A stretch of DNA of 64,000 nucleotides from Enterobacter bugandensis (GCF_900324475.1 NZ_LT992502.1:3224001-3288000); one strand, 5' to 3'; counted from the stretch's first letter, positions 18,958 to 28,281 are shown. Notes: generated from the sequence alone by a model not told the origin. Program-made: numbers and translations.

Positions 18958-20013
18958 TTAATTTTTGTCGCTCACCAGGAAGCTGTTGAACTGCGGCGAG
19001 CTCCAGGTTTTGAACCCGTCGCCCTCTTTAGTGATCATATAAACCGCCAGTCCTTCCTGACGAACCACCTCTTTGGCTTTTTCCGGGCCGAGAACCATTA
19101 ATCCGGTATCCCAGGCGTCGGCTTCCAGCGCAGTGGGGGCAATCACGGTCACCGAGACCAGGTTATGCGTGATGGGACGTCCGGTCAGCGGATCGATCAC
19201 GTGCGAAATTCGCTTCCCGTCGAGCTCGTAATAGTTACGGTAGCTCCCGGAAGTGCTGATGCCGTGCCCGTTAATATCCACAATGGCCTGTACGGCGTTT
19301 TGCCGATCGGTCGGTTTTTGAATCGCCACGCGCCACGGTTTACCGCTGGCGTTCATGCCCCGGCTGACTAACGCGCCCCCCACGGAGACCAGGTAGCGCG
19401 ATATCCCTTCCTGCGTCATCAGCGCGGCAAGGTGATCCGCCGCGTAACCTTCACCTACCGTCGACAGATCGACAAACAGATCGGGGATGTCTTTCTGCAG
19501 ATACTGCTGGCCGTACTGGTTGATCACCGTCAGATGCTTTAGCCCTGTCCGGGCGCGGGCATCATCAATGGCCGCCTGATCGGGTGTGGTATCCGGCTGT
19601 TTGTTCGGGCCAAATCCCCAGAGATTGACCAGAGGCCCGACGGTGACATCCATCGCGCCGTTGGTTTTATATCCCACGCGCATTGATTCGGTGACGATAT
19701 CGGCCATCGCTTCGCTCACCGGCCACAGGGAGGTACTGGTGGAAAGATTAAAGCGCATCAGCGCCGAGTCATTTTTATAGGTTGAGAGCAGCTGGTCGTC
19801 GGCGTCCAGCTGAGACTGGATTTTACCGCGAAGTTCATCAGCGCGCGTTTTATCCAGGCCCATCACGCTGACGCGCCAGAAGGTGCCCATCGTTTTGCCT
19901 TCGAGCACCGTCGCGGCGGGTGCATCGGTTTTCGCCACGGGCGCGGAATCGTCACACGCGGTCAGGAAAAAAAGCATAGCCAGAAAGCTGGCGCGTAAAA
20001 AAGTCATGTCCAT
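18958..20013 (-). CDS. apbE: ApbE, FAD:protein FMN transferase (lipoprotein)
   Basis: Periplasmic flavin transferase that attaches FMN to threonine in target proteins such as NqrB, RnfG or similar subunits. The N terminus is a lipoprotein signal peptide with lipobox LTAC, so Cys20 is lipidated. The ApbE fold follows: VLEGKTMGTFWRVSV, VDLSTVGEGYAADHLA, and a C-terminal block with SHVIDPLTGRPI and the metal-binding ALEADAWDTGLMVLG. Total length is 351 residues, equal to E. coli. It lies between ada and ompC as in E. coli (yojL). No target flavoprotein gene is adjacent. Confidence 0.95.
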   Translation of the reverse strand: MDMTFLRASFLAMLFFLTACDDSAPVAKTDAPAATVLEGKTMGTFWRVSVMGLDKTRADELRGKIQSQLDADDQLLSTYKNDSALMRFNLSTSTSLWPVSEAMADIVTESMRVGYKTNGAMDVTVGPLVNLWGFGPNKQPDTTPDQAAIDDARARTGLKHLTVINQYGQQYLQKDIPDLFVDLSTVGEGYAADHLAALMTQEGISRYLVSVGGALVSRGMNASGKPWRVAIQKPTDRQNAVQAIVDINGHGISTSGSYRNYYELDGKRISHVIDPLTGRPITHNLVSVTVIAPTALEADAWDTGLMVLGPEKAKEVVRQEGLAVYMITKEGDGFKTWSSPQFNSFLVSDKN

Positions 20014-20084
20014 TCATTATTATCCTCATGCCAGGGCGGCAAGAGTACACCAAAACGGTTGCATTGTGAGGCCAAAAAAAAGCA

Positions 20085-20109
20085 CAAAAAAGGGGCCTTC
20101 AGGCCCCTT
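20085..20109 (-). terminator. Terminator of ompC
   Basis: AGGGGCC / GGCCCCT stem with a 4-base loop and a U run on the minus strand, about 20 bases after the ompC stop codon. Confidence 0.85.
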
Positions 20110-20127
20110 AGTCACACGATGACGCGA

Positions 20128-21239
20128 TTAGAACTGGTAAACCAGACCCAGCGCGACGATATCATCAGTGCCGATACCGGCCTGACGGGTGAACTCATTT
20201 TCATCAACCAGGTTGATTTTGTAATCCACGTAGGTGGACATGTTTTTGTTGAAGTAGTAAGTCGCACCCACATCAACATATTTCAGCAGATCCTGATCGC
20301 CGTAACCTTCGATGTCTTTACCTTTGGACTGCAGGTAAGCCACGGATGGACGCAGGCCGAAGTCGAACTGGTACTGAGCAACCACTTCGAAGTTCTGCGC
20401 TTTGTTAGCAAAACCGTAAGCGGTAGTCGGGCTGCTGCCGTTAGAGGTACCGAAGCGGGTTGCGTTGTAAGTCTGAGAGTACTGCGCAGCCAGGTAGATG
20501 TTGTTGGCATCATATTTCAGGCCGCCAGAATAGACTTCTGCGTGATCGCCGTTACCATAAACGCCCGGTGCGTTCTGGTCAGCGGTACGTTTGGAGGAGG
20601 ACATCGCACCACCCACACTGAAGCCTTCGCCCAGGTTATAGGTTACGGATGCACCGTAGCCGTCGCCGTTCTGTTTCAGCAGGCTGCGTCCACCGACGTT
20701 TTCGCCGCTTACGCTACCGTTTTTACCCTGATACTGCAGCGCAAAGTTCAGGCCATCCACCAGACCAAAGAAGTCCTGGTTACGATAGGTCGCCACGCCG
20801 TTACACGAGACTGCAGGAAGTTGTCTGAGCCGTAGGTATCGCCGCCAAATTCTGGCAGAACGTCAGTCCAGGAAGTTACGTCGTAGATCACGCCGTAGTT
20901 ACGACCGTAATCGAAAGAGCCCGCTTCAGCGAATTTCAGACCGGCAAACGCCACACGCGTCCAGGACTGGTTGTCGCTTTCAGTCGTGTTGCCCTGGATC
21001 TGGTATTCCCACTGGCCGTAACCGGTCAGCTGATCGTTAACCTGAGTTTCGCCTTTGAAGCCAAGACGCATGTAGGTCTGGTCGCCGTCAGCACTCTTGT
21101 CGTCAGAGAAATAGTGCAGACCATCAACTTTGCCGTACAGATCTAATTTGTTGCCATCTTTGTTATAAATTTCGGCCGCATTTGCTGCGCCTGCTACCAG
21201 CAGTGCTGGTACCAGGAGGGACAGTACTTTAACTTTCAT
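20128..21239 (-). pseudogene. ompC: OmpC porin, broken by a single-base deletion
   Basis: Outer-membrane trimeric general porin (OmpC/OmpK36 type). The signal peptide (residues 1-21, ending GAANA) and mature start [20 protein letters not shown] are intact. Reading stays in frame to Arg145 (SDNFLQSR) at 20805. It then shifts and stops at 20748 after 18 foreign residues, giving a 163-residue product. The next frame resumes with the expected [20 protein letters not shown] and runs to the normal C-terminal Phe (LGLVYQF) at 20128. Adding one base next to 20804 (CGTGTAAC to CGTGGTAAC on the minus strand) restores about 370 residues. A truncated barrel could not insert, so OmpC would be absent unless this is a sequencing error. 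Promoter and terminator look normal. Confidence 0.93.
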
Positions 21240-21420
21240 TTTATTAACCCTCTGTTATATGCCTTATAATTGCCACTGCTTACTGGTTAACCCTCATTAA
21301 CCAGTCGGCAAATTCATTCTCCGCAAAATTACAGAATAATCCAATGCGAATATGATACGAAAACTTTGAAGATGTTTCATTTATCCATCAACATGTTTCA
21401 AAATGTAAATGAAAAGGAAC
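21240..21420 (-). promoter_or_regulatory. ompC promoter and leader with OmpR-type sites
   Basis: The minus-strand leader ends AACAGAGGGTTAATAA before the ATG, as in E. coli ompC. Further upstream, two repeats of the type GAAACAT occur (plus strand ATGTTTCA at 21372-21379 and 21393-21400, the latter followed by AAATGTAAA). They match the OmpR-binding C boxes of the E. coli ompC promoter in sequence and placement. OmpR-P would therefore control this broken gene, and possibly micF from the other side. Confidence 0.75.
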
Positions 21421-21564
21421 TTTTACAAAGCACATAAAGCTTAGAAATTTAGCACTTATAATCAAAACGAAAAATGACCCAATACATATCAAAGAGTTAA
21501 AATAAAAAACGTTACCGCACTGAATGACAAAACAAGATCGACTCCAGTCTCTAAAATAACTCTC

Positions 21565-21658
21565 GCTATCATCATTAACTTTATTTATTACCGTCATTCA
21601 GCTTTGAATGTCTGTTTATCCCTAATTCAACCGGATGCGTCGCATTCGGTTTTTTTTT
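21565..21658 (+). ncRNA. micF: MicF small regulatory RNA
   Basis: A 94-base region divergent from ompC that matches E. coli micF closely. It begins GCTATCATCATTAACTTTAT, the part that pairs with the ompF mRNA start, and ends in the terminator hairpin CCGGATGCG / CGCATTCGG with a run of nine T. MicF binds Hfq and blocks translation of ompF and other mRNAs under OmpR, SoxS, MarA and Rob control. A few substitutions lie in the central stem, at GCTTTGAATG. Confidence 0.95.
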
Positions 21659-21982
21659 ACCCTTCTTTACGTAACTTTTCCTTTTTTGTGCTACCGCCGC
21701 GTAATTGTAACGACTATTAACTAAATTCACGCTCGCCCCTGTGCATAACGGGAAAATTCGCTCAAAACTTAATTTCTTGTTAATTCGTGCTATTTTCTGA
21801 CGAAATGCATTTTTTATTTGTACATACATTATGTGCTTGTACACATTTAAGGCGTACTTCCTCTCTCGCACGGGTCATCGAAAAAGTCGCTTGTTCAAGG
21901 ACAGTGGCGCTGGAAATTCAGTTATTACCCTTTATACTGCCCTATCGCCACAGAGCACGACCATCACGGGTTAAAGATATCA
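21659..21982 (+). promoter_or_regulatory. Upstream region of rcsD
   Basis: No gene is evident in these 324 bases. The region is AT-rich in its first two thirds and must hold the rcsD promoter. A conspicuous palindromic block at 21818-21843 has TTGTACA at both ends and ACATTATGT in the centre and could be a binding site for an unidentified regulator. The sequence AAAGATATCA before the rcsD ATG gives a weak ribosome-binding site. Confidence 0.5.
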
Positions 21983-24655
21983 ATGAGTCAGACTGAAACT
22001 ACCGCCCAAAGCAAATTCTCCCTTCTGCCCGGGAGCATCACCCGTTTCTTTCTTCTTTTGATCGTGGTGCTGTTAGTCACAATGGGCGTGATGGTGCAGA
22101 GCGCGGTTAACGCCTGGCTGAAGGATAAGAGCTATCAGGTGGTGGATATTACCCACGCCGTACACAAGCGCATTGATACCTGGCGCTACGCCACCTGGCA
22201 GATTTACGACAACATTGCGGCAGCGCCTGCCAGCTCATCCGGAGATGGGCTTCAGGAGACGCGGCTGAAGCAGGATGTCTACTATCTCGAAAAACCGCAG
22301 CGTAAGACTGAAGCGCTTATCTTTGGCTCTCACGACAGCGCGACCCTTGAGATGACGCAGCGTATTTCGACCTACCTGGATACCCTCTGGGGCGCCGAAA
22401 CGGTGCCGTGGTCGATGTACTATCTGAACGGTCAGGACAACAGCATGATCCTGATCTCGACGCTGCCGTTGAAAGATCTCTCTTCCGGATTTAAAGAGAC
22501 GACGGTCGGCAGCATTGTCGACTCCCGCCGGGCAGAAATGCTGCAGCAGGCCAACGCCCTTGATGAACGTGAGAGCTTCTCATCGCTGCGCCGATTGGCC
22601 TGGCAGAATGGTCACTATTTTACACTGCGTACCACCTTTAACCAGCCGGGTCATCTGGCGACGGTCGTGGCCTTCGATTTACCCATTAATGATTTGATCC
22701 CGCCGGATATGCCGCTCGACAGCTTCCGTCTGGAGCCGGACAGCAGCACCCAGAACATGCGTGCGGCGTCCGATAAAGAGGCCGCAGAGAGCGTCACCAT
22801 CTCCTTTAACGGCTCGAAAATTGAAATTGCCTCGTCGCTGAACTCAACCGGCATGCGTCTGGTGTGGCAGGTACCGTTCGGCACGCTGCTGCTTGATACC
22901 CTGCAAAATATTCTGCTGCCGCTGCTGCTGAATATTGGCCTGCTGGCGCTGGCCCTGTTTGGCTACAGTACCTTCCGCTTCCAGCCGGGACGCCAGAGCG
23001 ACGCGTCTGCGGTCTCCGCGGGCAATACCAACGAGCTGCGCGTATTGCGCGCGCTCAATGAAGAGATTGTCTCCGTGCTGCCGCTAGGGGTGTTAGTTCA
23101 CGATCAGGAATCGAATCGCACGGTGATGAGCAATAAAATTGCTGACCATCTGCTGCCGCACCTTAACCTGCAGAACATCACCACTATGGCGGATCAGCAC
23201 CAGGGGGTTATTCAGGCCACGATTAACAATGAACTTTACGAGATCCGTCAGTTCCGCAGCCAGGTGGCCCCGCGTACGCAAATCTTCATAATTCGCGATC
23301 AGGATCGCGAAGTGCTGGTGAATAAAAAGCTCAAGCAGGCGCAAAGGCTGTATGAGAAGAACCAGCAGGGGCGCGCGGCATTCATGCAGAATATTGGCGA
23401 TGCCTTCAAGCAGCCGTTAAAAACGCTGGCGACCCAGGCGGCGGCGTTAAACACGTCTGAAAGCCACCAGCTCGCCTGCCAGGCCGACTCGCTGGTCCGC
23501 ATGGTGGATGAGATCCAACTGGCAAACATGCTGGAGAATGATTTCTGGAAAGGCACCCCTTCTCTCTTCTCCATTCAGGATCTGATCGATGAAGTGGTTC
23601 CGGAAGTCCTGCCCGTAATTAAGCGTAAAGGGCTGCAGCTGCTAATCAACAACCATTTACCCGCCAATGACGAACGTCACGGCGACCGCGAGGCGCTGCG
23701 TCGGATTCTGCTGATGATTATTCAGTACGCCGTGACCACCACGCAGATCGGCAAGATCACCCTTGAAGTGAGCACCGACGAGTCGGCGGAAGATCGCCTG
23801 ACGTTCCGCATTCTGGACACCGGGGAAGGCGTGACGGCGAGTGAAATTGATAATCTGCACTTCCCGTTCCTGAATGACACGCAAAGCGATCATTACGGCA
23901 AGGCTAACGCCCTGACCTTCTGGCTGTGCGATCAGCTGGCGCGTAAGCTCGGCGGCCATCTGAATATCAAGGCCCGTGAATCGCTCGGCACCCGTTACTC
24001 TCTCCACGTGAAAATGGCCGCCAATCCACAGGAAGAAGATGAAGAACGCCTGCTGGATGACGTCGTGGTGATGGTGGATGTGACCTCAAACGAGATCCGC
24101 AATATTGTGGTTCGTCAGCTCGAAAACTGGGGCGCGGCCTGCATCACGCCGGATGAAAGGCTGGCAAGTCAAGAATTTGATCTGTTTTTAACTGATAATC
24201 CGTCTAATCTTACTGCCTCGGGCTTGCTTTTAAGCGATGATGAGTCAGGCGTGCGGAAAATCGGCCCTGGCCAGCTGCGCGTCAACTTTAATATAAGCAA
24301 TGCGATGCAGGAAGCTGTACTACAACTAATAGAAGAGCAGCTGGCGCAGGAAGAGATAACGGAATCCCCGTTAGGCGGTAATGAAAATGCCGAGCTTCAC
24401 GCCAGCGGATACTATTCCCTCTTTGTTGATACAGTACCAGATGATGTGAAGCGGTTGTATACTGAGTCCGCTGCGAATGATTTTGCAGCGCTGGCACAGA
24501 CAGCACACCGGCTTAAAGGGGTGTTTGCCATGCTTAATCTGGTTCCCGGCAAGCAGTTATGTGAAACGCTGGAACATCTAATTCGTGAGAAAGATGCCTC
24601 TGGCATTGAAAAATACATCAGCGACATTGACGCCTACGTCAAAAGCTTGCTGTAG
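21983..24655 (+). CDS. rcsD: RcsD, phosphotransfer protein of the Rcs phosphorelay
   Basis: Inner-membrane intermediate that carries phosphate from RcsC to RcsB; it is also the target of IgaA. The 890 residues equal the E. coli length. Two membrane segments (about residues 16-38 and 305-328) flank a periplasmic domain. A kinase-like but inactive region follows: the ATPase part has DTGEGVTASE, but there is no canonical H-box. The C-terminal HPt domain carries the phosphorylated histidine in AHRLKGVFAML near residue 842. rcsB follows after 16 bases. Confidence 0.96.
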   Translation: MSQTETTAQSKFSLLPGSITRFFLLLIVVLLVTMGVMVQSAVNAWLKDKSYQVVDITHAVHKRIDTWRYATWQIYDNIAAAPASSSGDGLQETRLKQDVYYLEKPQRKTEALIFGSHDSATLEMTQRISTYLDTLWGAETVPWSMYYLNGQDNSMILISTLPLKDLSSGFKETTVGSIVDSRRAEMLQQANALDERESFSSLRRLAWQNGHYFTLRTTFNQPGHLATVVAFDLPINDLIPPDMPLDSFRLEPDSSTQNMRAASDKEAAESVTISFNGSKIEIASSLNSTGMRLVWQVPFGTLLLDTLQNILLPLLLNIGLLALALFGYSTFRFQPGRQSDASAVSAGNTNELRVLRALNEEIVSVLPLGVLVHDQESNRTVMSNKIADHLLPHLNLQNITTMADQHQGVIQATINNELYEIRQFRSQVAPRTQIFIIRDQDREVLVNKKLKQAQRLYEKNQQGRAAFMQNIGDAFKQPLKTLATQAAALNTSESHQLACQADSLVRMVDEIQLANMLENDFWKGTPSLFSIQDLIDEVVPEVLPVIKRKGLQLLINNHLPANDERHGDREALRRILLMIIQYAVTTTQIGKITLEVSTDESAEDRLTFRILDTGEGVTASEIDNLHFPFLNDTQSDHYGKANALTFWLCDQLARKLGGHLNIKARESLGTRYSLHVKMAANPQEEDEERLLDDVVVMVDVTSNEIRNIVVRQLENWGAACITPDERLASQEFDLFLTDNPSNLTASGLLLSDDESGVRKIGPGQLRVNFNISNAMQEAVLQLIEEQLAQEEITESPLGGNENAELHASGYYSLFVDTVPDDVKRLYTESAANDFAALAQTAHRLKGVFAMLNLVPGKQLCETLEHLIREKDASGIEKYISDIDAYVKSLL

Positions 24656-24671
24656 CAAGGTAGCCTTATAC

Positions 24672-25322
24672 ATGAACAATATGAACGTAATTATTGCCGA
24701 TGACCATCCGATTGTACTGTTCGGTATTCGCAAATCACTTGAACAGATCGAGTGGGTGAATGTAGTCGGTGAATTTGAAGACTCTACAGCACTGATCAAT
24801 AACCTCCCAAAGCTTGATGCGCACGTGCTCATTACCGATCTCTCTATGCCTGGAGACAAATACGGTGATGGGATAACGCTCATCAAATATATTAAACGTC
24901 ACTTCCCGGACATCTCGATTATTGTTCTGACCATGAACAACAACCCGGCGATCCTGAGCGCCGTGCTGGATCTGGATATCGAAGGGATTGTGCTGAAGCA
25001 AGGCGCCCCGACCGATCTGCCAAAAGCGCTGGCTGCGCTGCAGAAAGGCAAGAAGTTCACGCCTGAGAGCGTCTCTCGTCTGCTGGAAAAAATCAGCGCG
25101 GGTGGCTACGGTGACAAACGCCTGTCGCCGAAAGAGAGCGAAGTTCTGCGCCTGTTCGCCGAAGGTTTCCTGGTGACCGAGATTGCCAAGAAGCTGAACC
25201 GCAGCATTAAAACCATCAGCAGCCAGAAAAAATCAGCAATGATGAAGCTGGGCGTGGACAACGATATTGCCCTGTTGAACTATCTCTCCTCCGTTACGCT
25301 GAGCGCATCGGATAAGGATTGA
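24672..25322 (+). CDS. rcsB: RcsB, response regulator of capsule and envelope stress
   Basis: DNA-binding response regulator that activates colanic acid synthesis, rprA, ftsZ and others (with RcsA or alone) and represses flhDC. The ATG at 24672 gives MNNMNVIIADDHPIVLFG and 216 residues, identical in length to E. coli; the further upstream in-frame start lies inside rcsD. The receiver domain has Asp56 in LITDLSMPG. The LuxR-type helix-turn-helix is at residues about 150-205 (LSPKESEVLRLFAEGFLVTE). It is translated from the rcsD transcript and probably also has its own promoter within rcsD. Confidence 0.97.
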   Translation: MNNMNVIIADDHPIVLFGIRKSLEQIEWVNVVGEFEDSTALINNLPKLDAHVLITDLSMPGDKYGDGITLIKYIKRHFPDISIIVLTMNNNPAILSAVLDLDIEGIVLKQGAPTDLPKALAALQKGKKFTPESVSRLLEKISAGGYGDKRLSPKESEVLRLFAEGFLVTEIAKKLNRSIKTISSQKKSAMMKLGVDNDIALLNYLSSVTLSASDKD

Positions 25323-25337
25323 TCCCCCACTGTAAAT

Positions 25338-25406
25338 GCCGGATGGCGCTCACGCTTACCCGGCCTACAGAACCCGTAGGCACTCGCAAGCGCAGCGCCG
25401 CCGGGC
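25338..25406. repeat. Pair of REP elements between rcsB and rcsC
   Basis: GCCGGATGGCGCTCACGC followed by TTACCCGGCCTACAG, and then a second inverted unit (GTAGGCACTCGCAAGCGCAG with GCCGCCGGGC), form the two-unit arrangement typical of enterobacterial BIME (bacterial interspersed mosaic element) sequences. They lie between convergent genes and may act in 3'-end protection or gyrase/IHF binding, as known for this family. Confidence 0.8.
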
Positions 25407-25410
25407 AAAT

Positions 25411-25437
25411 AAAAAAGGCCCTTACGGGCCTTTTTTA
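25411..25437. terminator. Bidirectional terminator between rcsB and rcsC
   Basis: Symmetric stem AAAAAAGGCCC / GGGCCTTTTTT with a TTAC loop. It serves rcsDB on the plus strand and rcsC on the minus strand. The rcsC stop codon (TAA, 25435-25437) lies in the edge of the stem. Confidence 0.88.
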
Positions 25438-28281
25438 TATTCTGGTTTTTCTCACGCGATCCGCATAAACAGACAGCGTTTGTTTGAGCACGTCCAGCGT
25501 CACCGGTTTCGACAGGCAGCTGTCCATGCCCGACTCCAGACAGCGCTGTTTCTCTTCCGCCAGCGCGTTCGCCGTCACGCCCACGACCGGCAGCGTCAGG
25601 CCAAGCTGTCGGATGCGCTGCGTCAGCCGGTAGCCGTCCATGTTAGGCATGTTGACGTCGCTCAGCACGATATCAATATGATTTTTACTCAGCACATTCA
25701 GCGCATCCACGCCGTCATTGGCGGTTTTGCACTGATAGCCCAGCGATCCGAGCTGGTCAGCCAGCAGGCGGCGGTTAATCGGATGGTCATCCACCACCAG
25801 AATCATCATATCGTCATTCACTGACGCCAGACCTTCCGGTGACGGCAGCGCGACTGCACCGTCGTTCTCTTCCAGCTCGACTTTATAGATACGGGCCAGC
25901 AGGCTCAACAGCTCATGCGGCGTTGCGACGCTGTGCACCCATTCCCCCGGCGCACGTTCAACCGGTATGCCAATGTGGCGACGGCAGAAGAGCACCGTTC
26001 CTCTCCCCTGCCACGGCTGTTCCGGCATCTCGTCGGCGATGAGCACATCGTCCACGTCCGGCGTCTGGCCTTCATAGCGGCAGACCCTAACGCCGCTATG
26101 GGCGAGCAGCGCCGTCAGATAGTCATTCAGCGAGGCATTGTTGACCGCCAGCCAGCAGCGCTTATCGTTCAGCCCGTCAACCGTGGCTTTTGCCGGATAC
26201 TGCGCGGAATAGAGTGGAATGCGGATCGTGAACTGGCTGCCCATGCCGGGCTCGGTATCCACGGAAATGTCACCGTCCATCATGCTGACGAGCTTCTCGC
26301 AAATCGCCAGCCCCAGACCGGTGCCCTGGAAGTTACGCTGCACGCCGGTGCCGACCTGGAAGAACGGATCGAACAGACGCACCACCTCCTTGGCCGGTAT
26401 GCCCACCCCCGTGTCGCGCACGCGGATGCTGAGATAATCTCCCGCCCGGCAGACGTGTAGCACAATGCAGCCGATATCGGTGAATTTGATGGCATTGCTG
26501 AGCAGGTTAGAGATGACCTGCTGCAGGCGCATCGGGTCGCCGTGCAGCGTCAGCGGCACGTCCGGTTCAATGAAGCAGTAGAGCCCCAGCTGTTTACGCA
26601 CCACCAGCGGCAGATAGTTGGCGCTGATGTGGTTCATGACCTCACGCGGCGAAAACTCACGCGGCTCGATTTTCAGCTGCTCAGACTCAATTTTAGAGAA
26701 GTCGAGAATATCGCTGATGATCTTCAGCAGCAGGCTGGAGGAGTTGTTCATCGCCGTTACCAGCCGGTCGACGCCTTTCGGCAATTCCTTCGTCTGCAGC
26801 AGATCGAGGTTACCGATAATCCCGTACAGCGGCGTACGCAGCTCGTGACTGACGGTAGCCAGGAACATGGATTTCGACTGGCTGGCCTGCTCCGCGGCCT
26901 GCGCCATCTCCTGCAGCGACTCTTCCATCTTCACGCGCGCGGAGACATCCACCAGCACGCAAATCGCTACGTTTTCATTGCGATAGCGGGAATGAACAAA
27001 GCTGATCTGCAGGTTAGTGTGGGTGCTGGTGAGCACGTCGACAAAGTTCACCTGCTGGCCGCAGATGATTTGCGTCAGCCTTTGCCGGTCCTCGTGCGTC
27101 AGCATGTTCAGGTAGTTGTGCGCCAGCTCGTTACTCAGGATGTTGGTCCCGTCCTGGGTACGAAGAATGCAGATCCCCACCGGAGCCGAGGCGACAATCT
27201 TGCGGTTGAACTGCTCGTGCTCCTCCAGACGCTGGGCGTCACTTTCGGCGGGAATAAAGATTCTCCGCTCATACATGCGCGCCAGCGTAAACAGCGCCCC
27301 GCCCACCAGCAGGTTCAGCAGGATCGCATTCATAATAAGAATGCGTATCCGCTCAAGGACCATATCCACCGGCAGCGAGTAAACAATGCTCAGCGACGAT
27401 GGCGGCAGGCTTTTTTTCAGCACCAGCTCGCGGAAGCCGGAGGTGTAGCCAAACCATGAGCGTTCCTGCATCCAGTGCGGATCGACGTTCAAACTTTTAT
27501 CCGGCCCGGCGAGTGAGATCAGCTGATGCCCGTTTTCATCCAGAATGGTCACGCCCATCGGCAGGCTTCCCGGCGTGAAGAAGTTTTCCATGCGGATGGT
27601 CTGTTCAATCCCCAGCAGCGCCTGCAGGCGATTGCCCAGGTAGACCGGCGTCAGCGCGTAGAAATAGCCCACGCCCATGCGCGGCCCCTGGCTAATCCAG
27701 AAGATGTTGTTCCCGCGCTCGTCCTGCGGCGCATTGCGATATTTCACAATACGCTCGTGCAGGCTTTTCAGCGCATCATCGCGCTCGACGGGCACATCGC
27801 GCAGGCCAAAGTCAGCCATGCAGAGATTCTCGCTGCCAATCAGGAATACGCGGTTGAGATCGTAAGCGGCGGAGAAGTTGTCGCGCCAGTAGCGCATAAA
27901 CCAGGCGAGGGATTCCAGCGACCCGCGCCAGGTGCTGCTCATGGTGGAGCAATCCGAGTCCGGGAACAGCGGCTGGAAGTCCGGTACTTCGGTTTTATCA
28001 TTGCGCCCGCGCAGGGCAAGAATACCGTTTTCTGCCGTCAGCCGATTTTCGGCAATATACTTCAGCTCCTTCATCACGTCAGACGTTCGCTGAATGTAGC
28101 GCTGGGCCTGATCGGAGCTTAAATTAAACTCCTGGCGGATCTCCGCTTCTTTCTGGTTCAGCGCATTGACGATGTAAAATACCGACAGCAAGGCCACCAG
28201 CAGCCAAAGCAGGAGCGCCAGCGCCCGGAACAGATAGCGAGAAACTTTCAGCGTGGTACGAAAGGAGACGAGGTATTTCAA
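25435..28281 (-). CDS. rcsC: RcsC, hybrid sensor kinase of the Rcs phosphorelay
   Basis: Inner-membrane hybrid histidine kinase that phosphorylates RcsD and thus RcsB in response to envelope stress sensed through RcsF and IgaA. The 948 residues (E. coli 949) comprise: a membrane segment at about 20-41, a periplasmic domain to about 312, a second segment, a PAS-like linker, the H-box ATVSHELRTPLYG near 479, the ATPase domain with RDTGVGIPAKE and GTGLGLAICEKL, the RcsC ABL-type linker, and a C-terminal receiver with VLSDVNMPNMDGYR (phospho-Asp near 875). The start is TTG with GGAG upstream, giving MKYLVSFRTTLK as in E. coli. It converges on rcsDB. Confidence 0.96.
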   Translation of the reverse strand: MKYLVSFRTTLKVSRYLFRALALLLWLLVALLSVFYIVNALNQKEAEIRQEFNLSSDQAQRYIQRTSDVMKELKYIAENRLTAENGILALRGRNDKTEVPDFQPLFPDSDCSTMSSTWRGSLESLAWFMRYWRDNFSAAYDLNRVFLIGSENLCMADFGLRDVPVERDDALKSLHERIVKYRNAPQDERGNNIFWISQGPRMGVGYFYALTPVYLGNRLQALLGIEQTIRMENFFTPGSLPMGVTILDENGHQLISLAGPDKSLNVDPHWMQERSWFGYTSGFRELVLKKSLPPSSLSIVYSLPVDMVLERIRILIMNAILLNLLVGGALFTLARMYERRIFIPAESDAQRLEEHEQFNRKIVASAPVGICILRTQDGTNILSNELAHNYLNMLTHEDRQRLTQIICGQQVNFVDVLTSTHTNLQISFVHSRYRNENVAICVLVDVSARVKMEESLQEMAQAAEQASQSKSMFLATVSHELRTPLYGIIGNLDLLQTKELPKGVDRLVTAMNNSSSLLLKIISDILDFSKIESEQLKIEPREFSPREVMNHISANYLPLVVRKQLGLYCFIEPDVPLTLHGDPMRLQQVISNLLSNAIKFTDIGCIVLHVCRAGDYLSIRVRDTGVGIPAKEVVRLFDPFFQVGTGVQRNFQGTGLGLAICEKLVSMMDGDISVDTEPGMGSQFTIRIPLYSAQYPAKATVDGLNDKRCWLAVNNASLNDYLTALLAHSGVRVCRYEGQTPDVDDVLIADEMPEQPWQGRGTVLFCRRHIGIPVERAPGEWVHSVATPHELLSLLARIYKVELEENDGAVALPSPEGLASVNDDMMILVVDDHPINRRLLADQLGSLGYQCKTANDGVDALNVLSKNHIDIVLSDVNMPNMDGYRLTQRIRQLGLTLPVVGVTANALAEEKQRCLESGMDSCLSKPVTLDVLKQTLSVYADRVRKTRI

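Noticed and set aside
20128..20796. The ompC 3' half taken as a separate gene
   Set aside because: It starts inside the barrel sequence, lacks a signal peptide and ribosome-binding site, and continues the upstream half after a one-base shift. It is the second part of a broken ompC.
20795..20815. Programmed ribosomal frameshift in ompC
   Set aside because: There is no slippery heptamer (for example A AAA AAG) and no downstream pseudoknot-like stem. Porins are not known to use frameshifting, so a mutation or a sequencing error is simpler.
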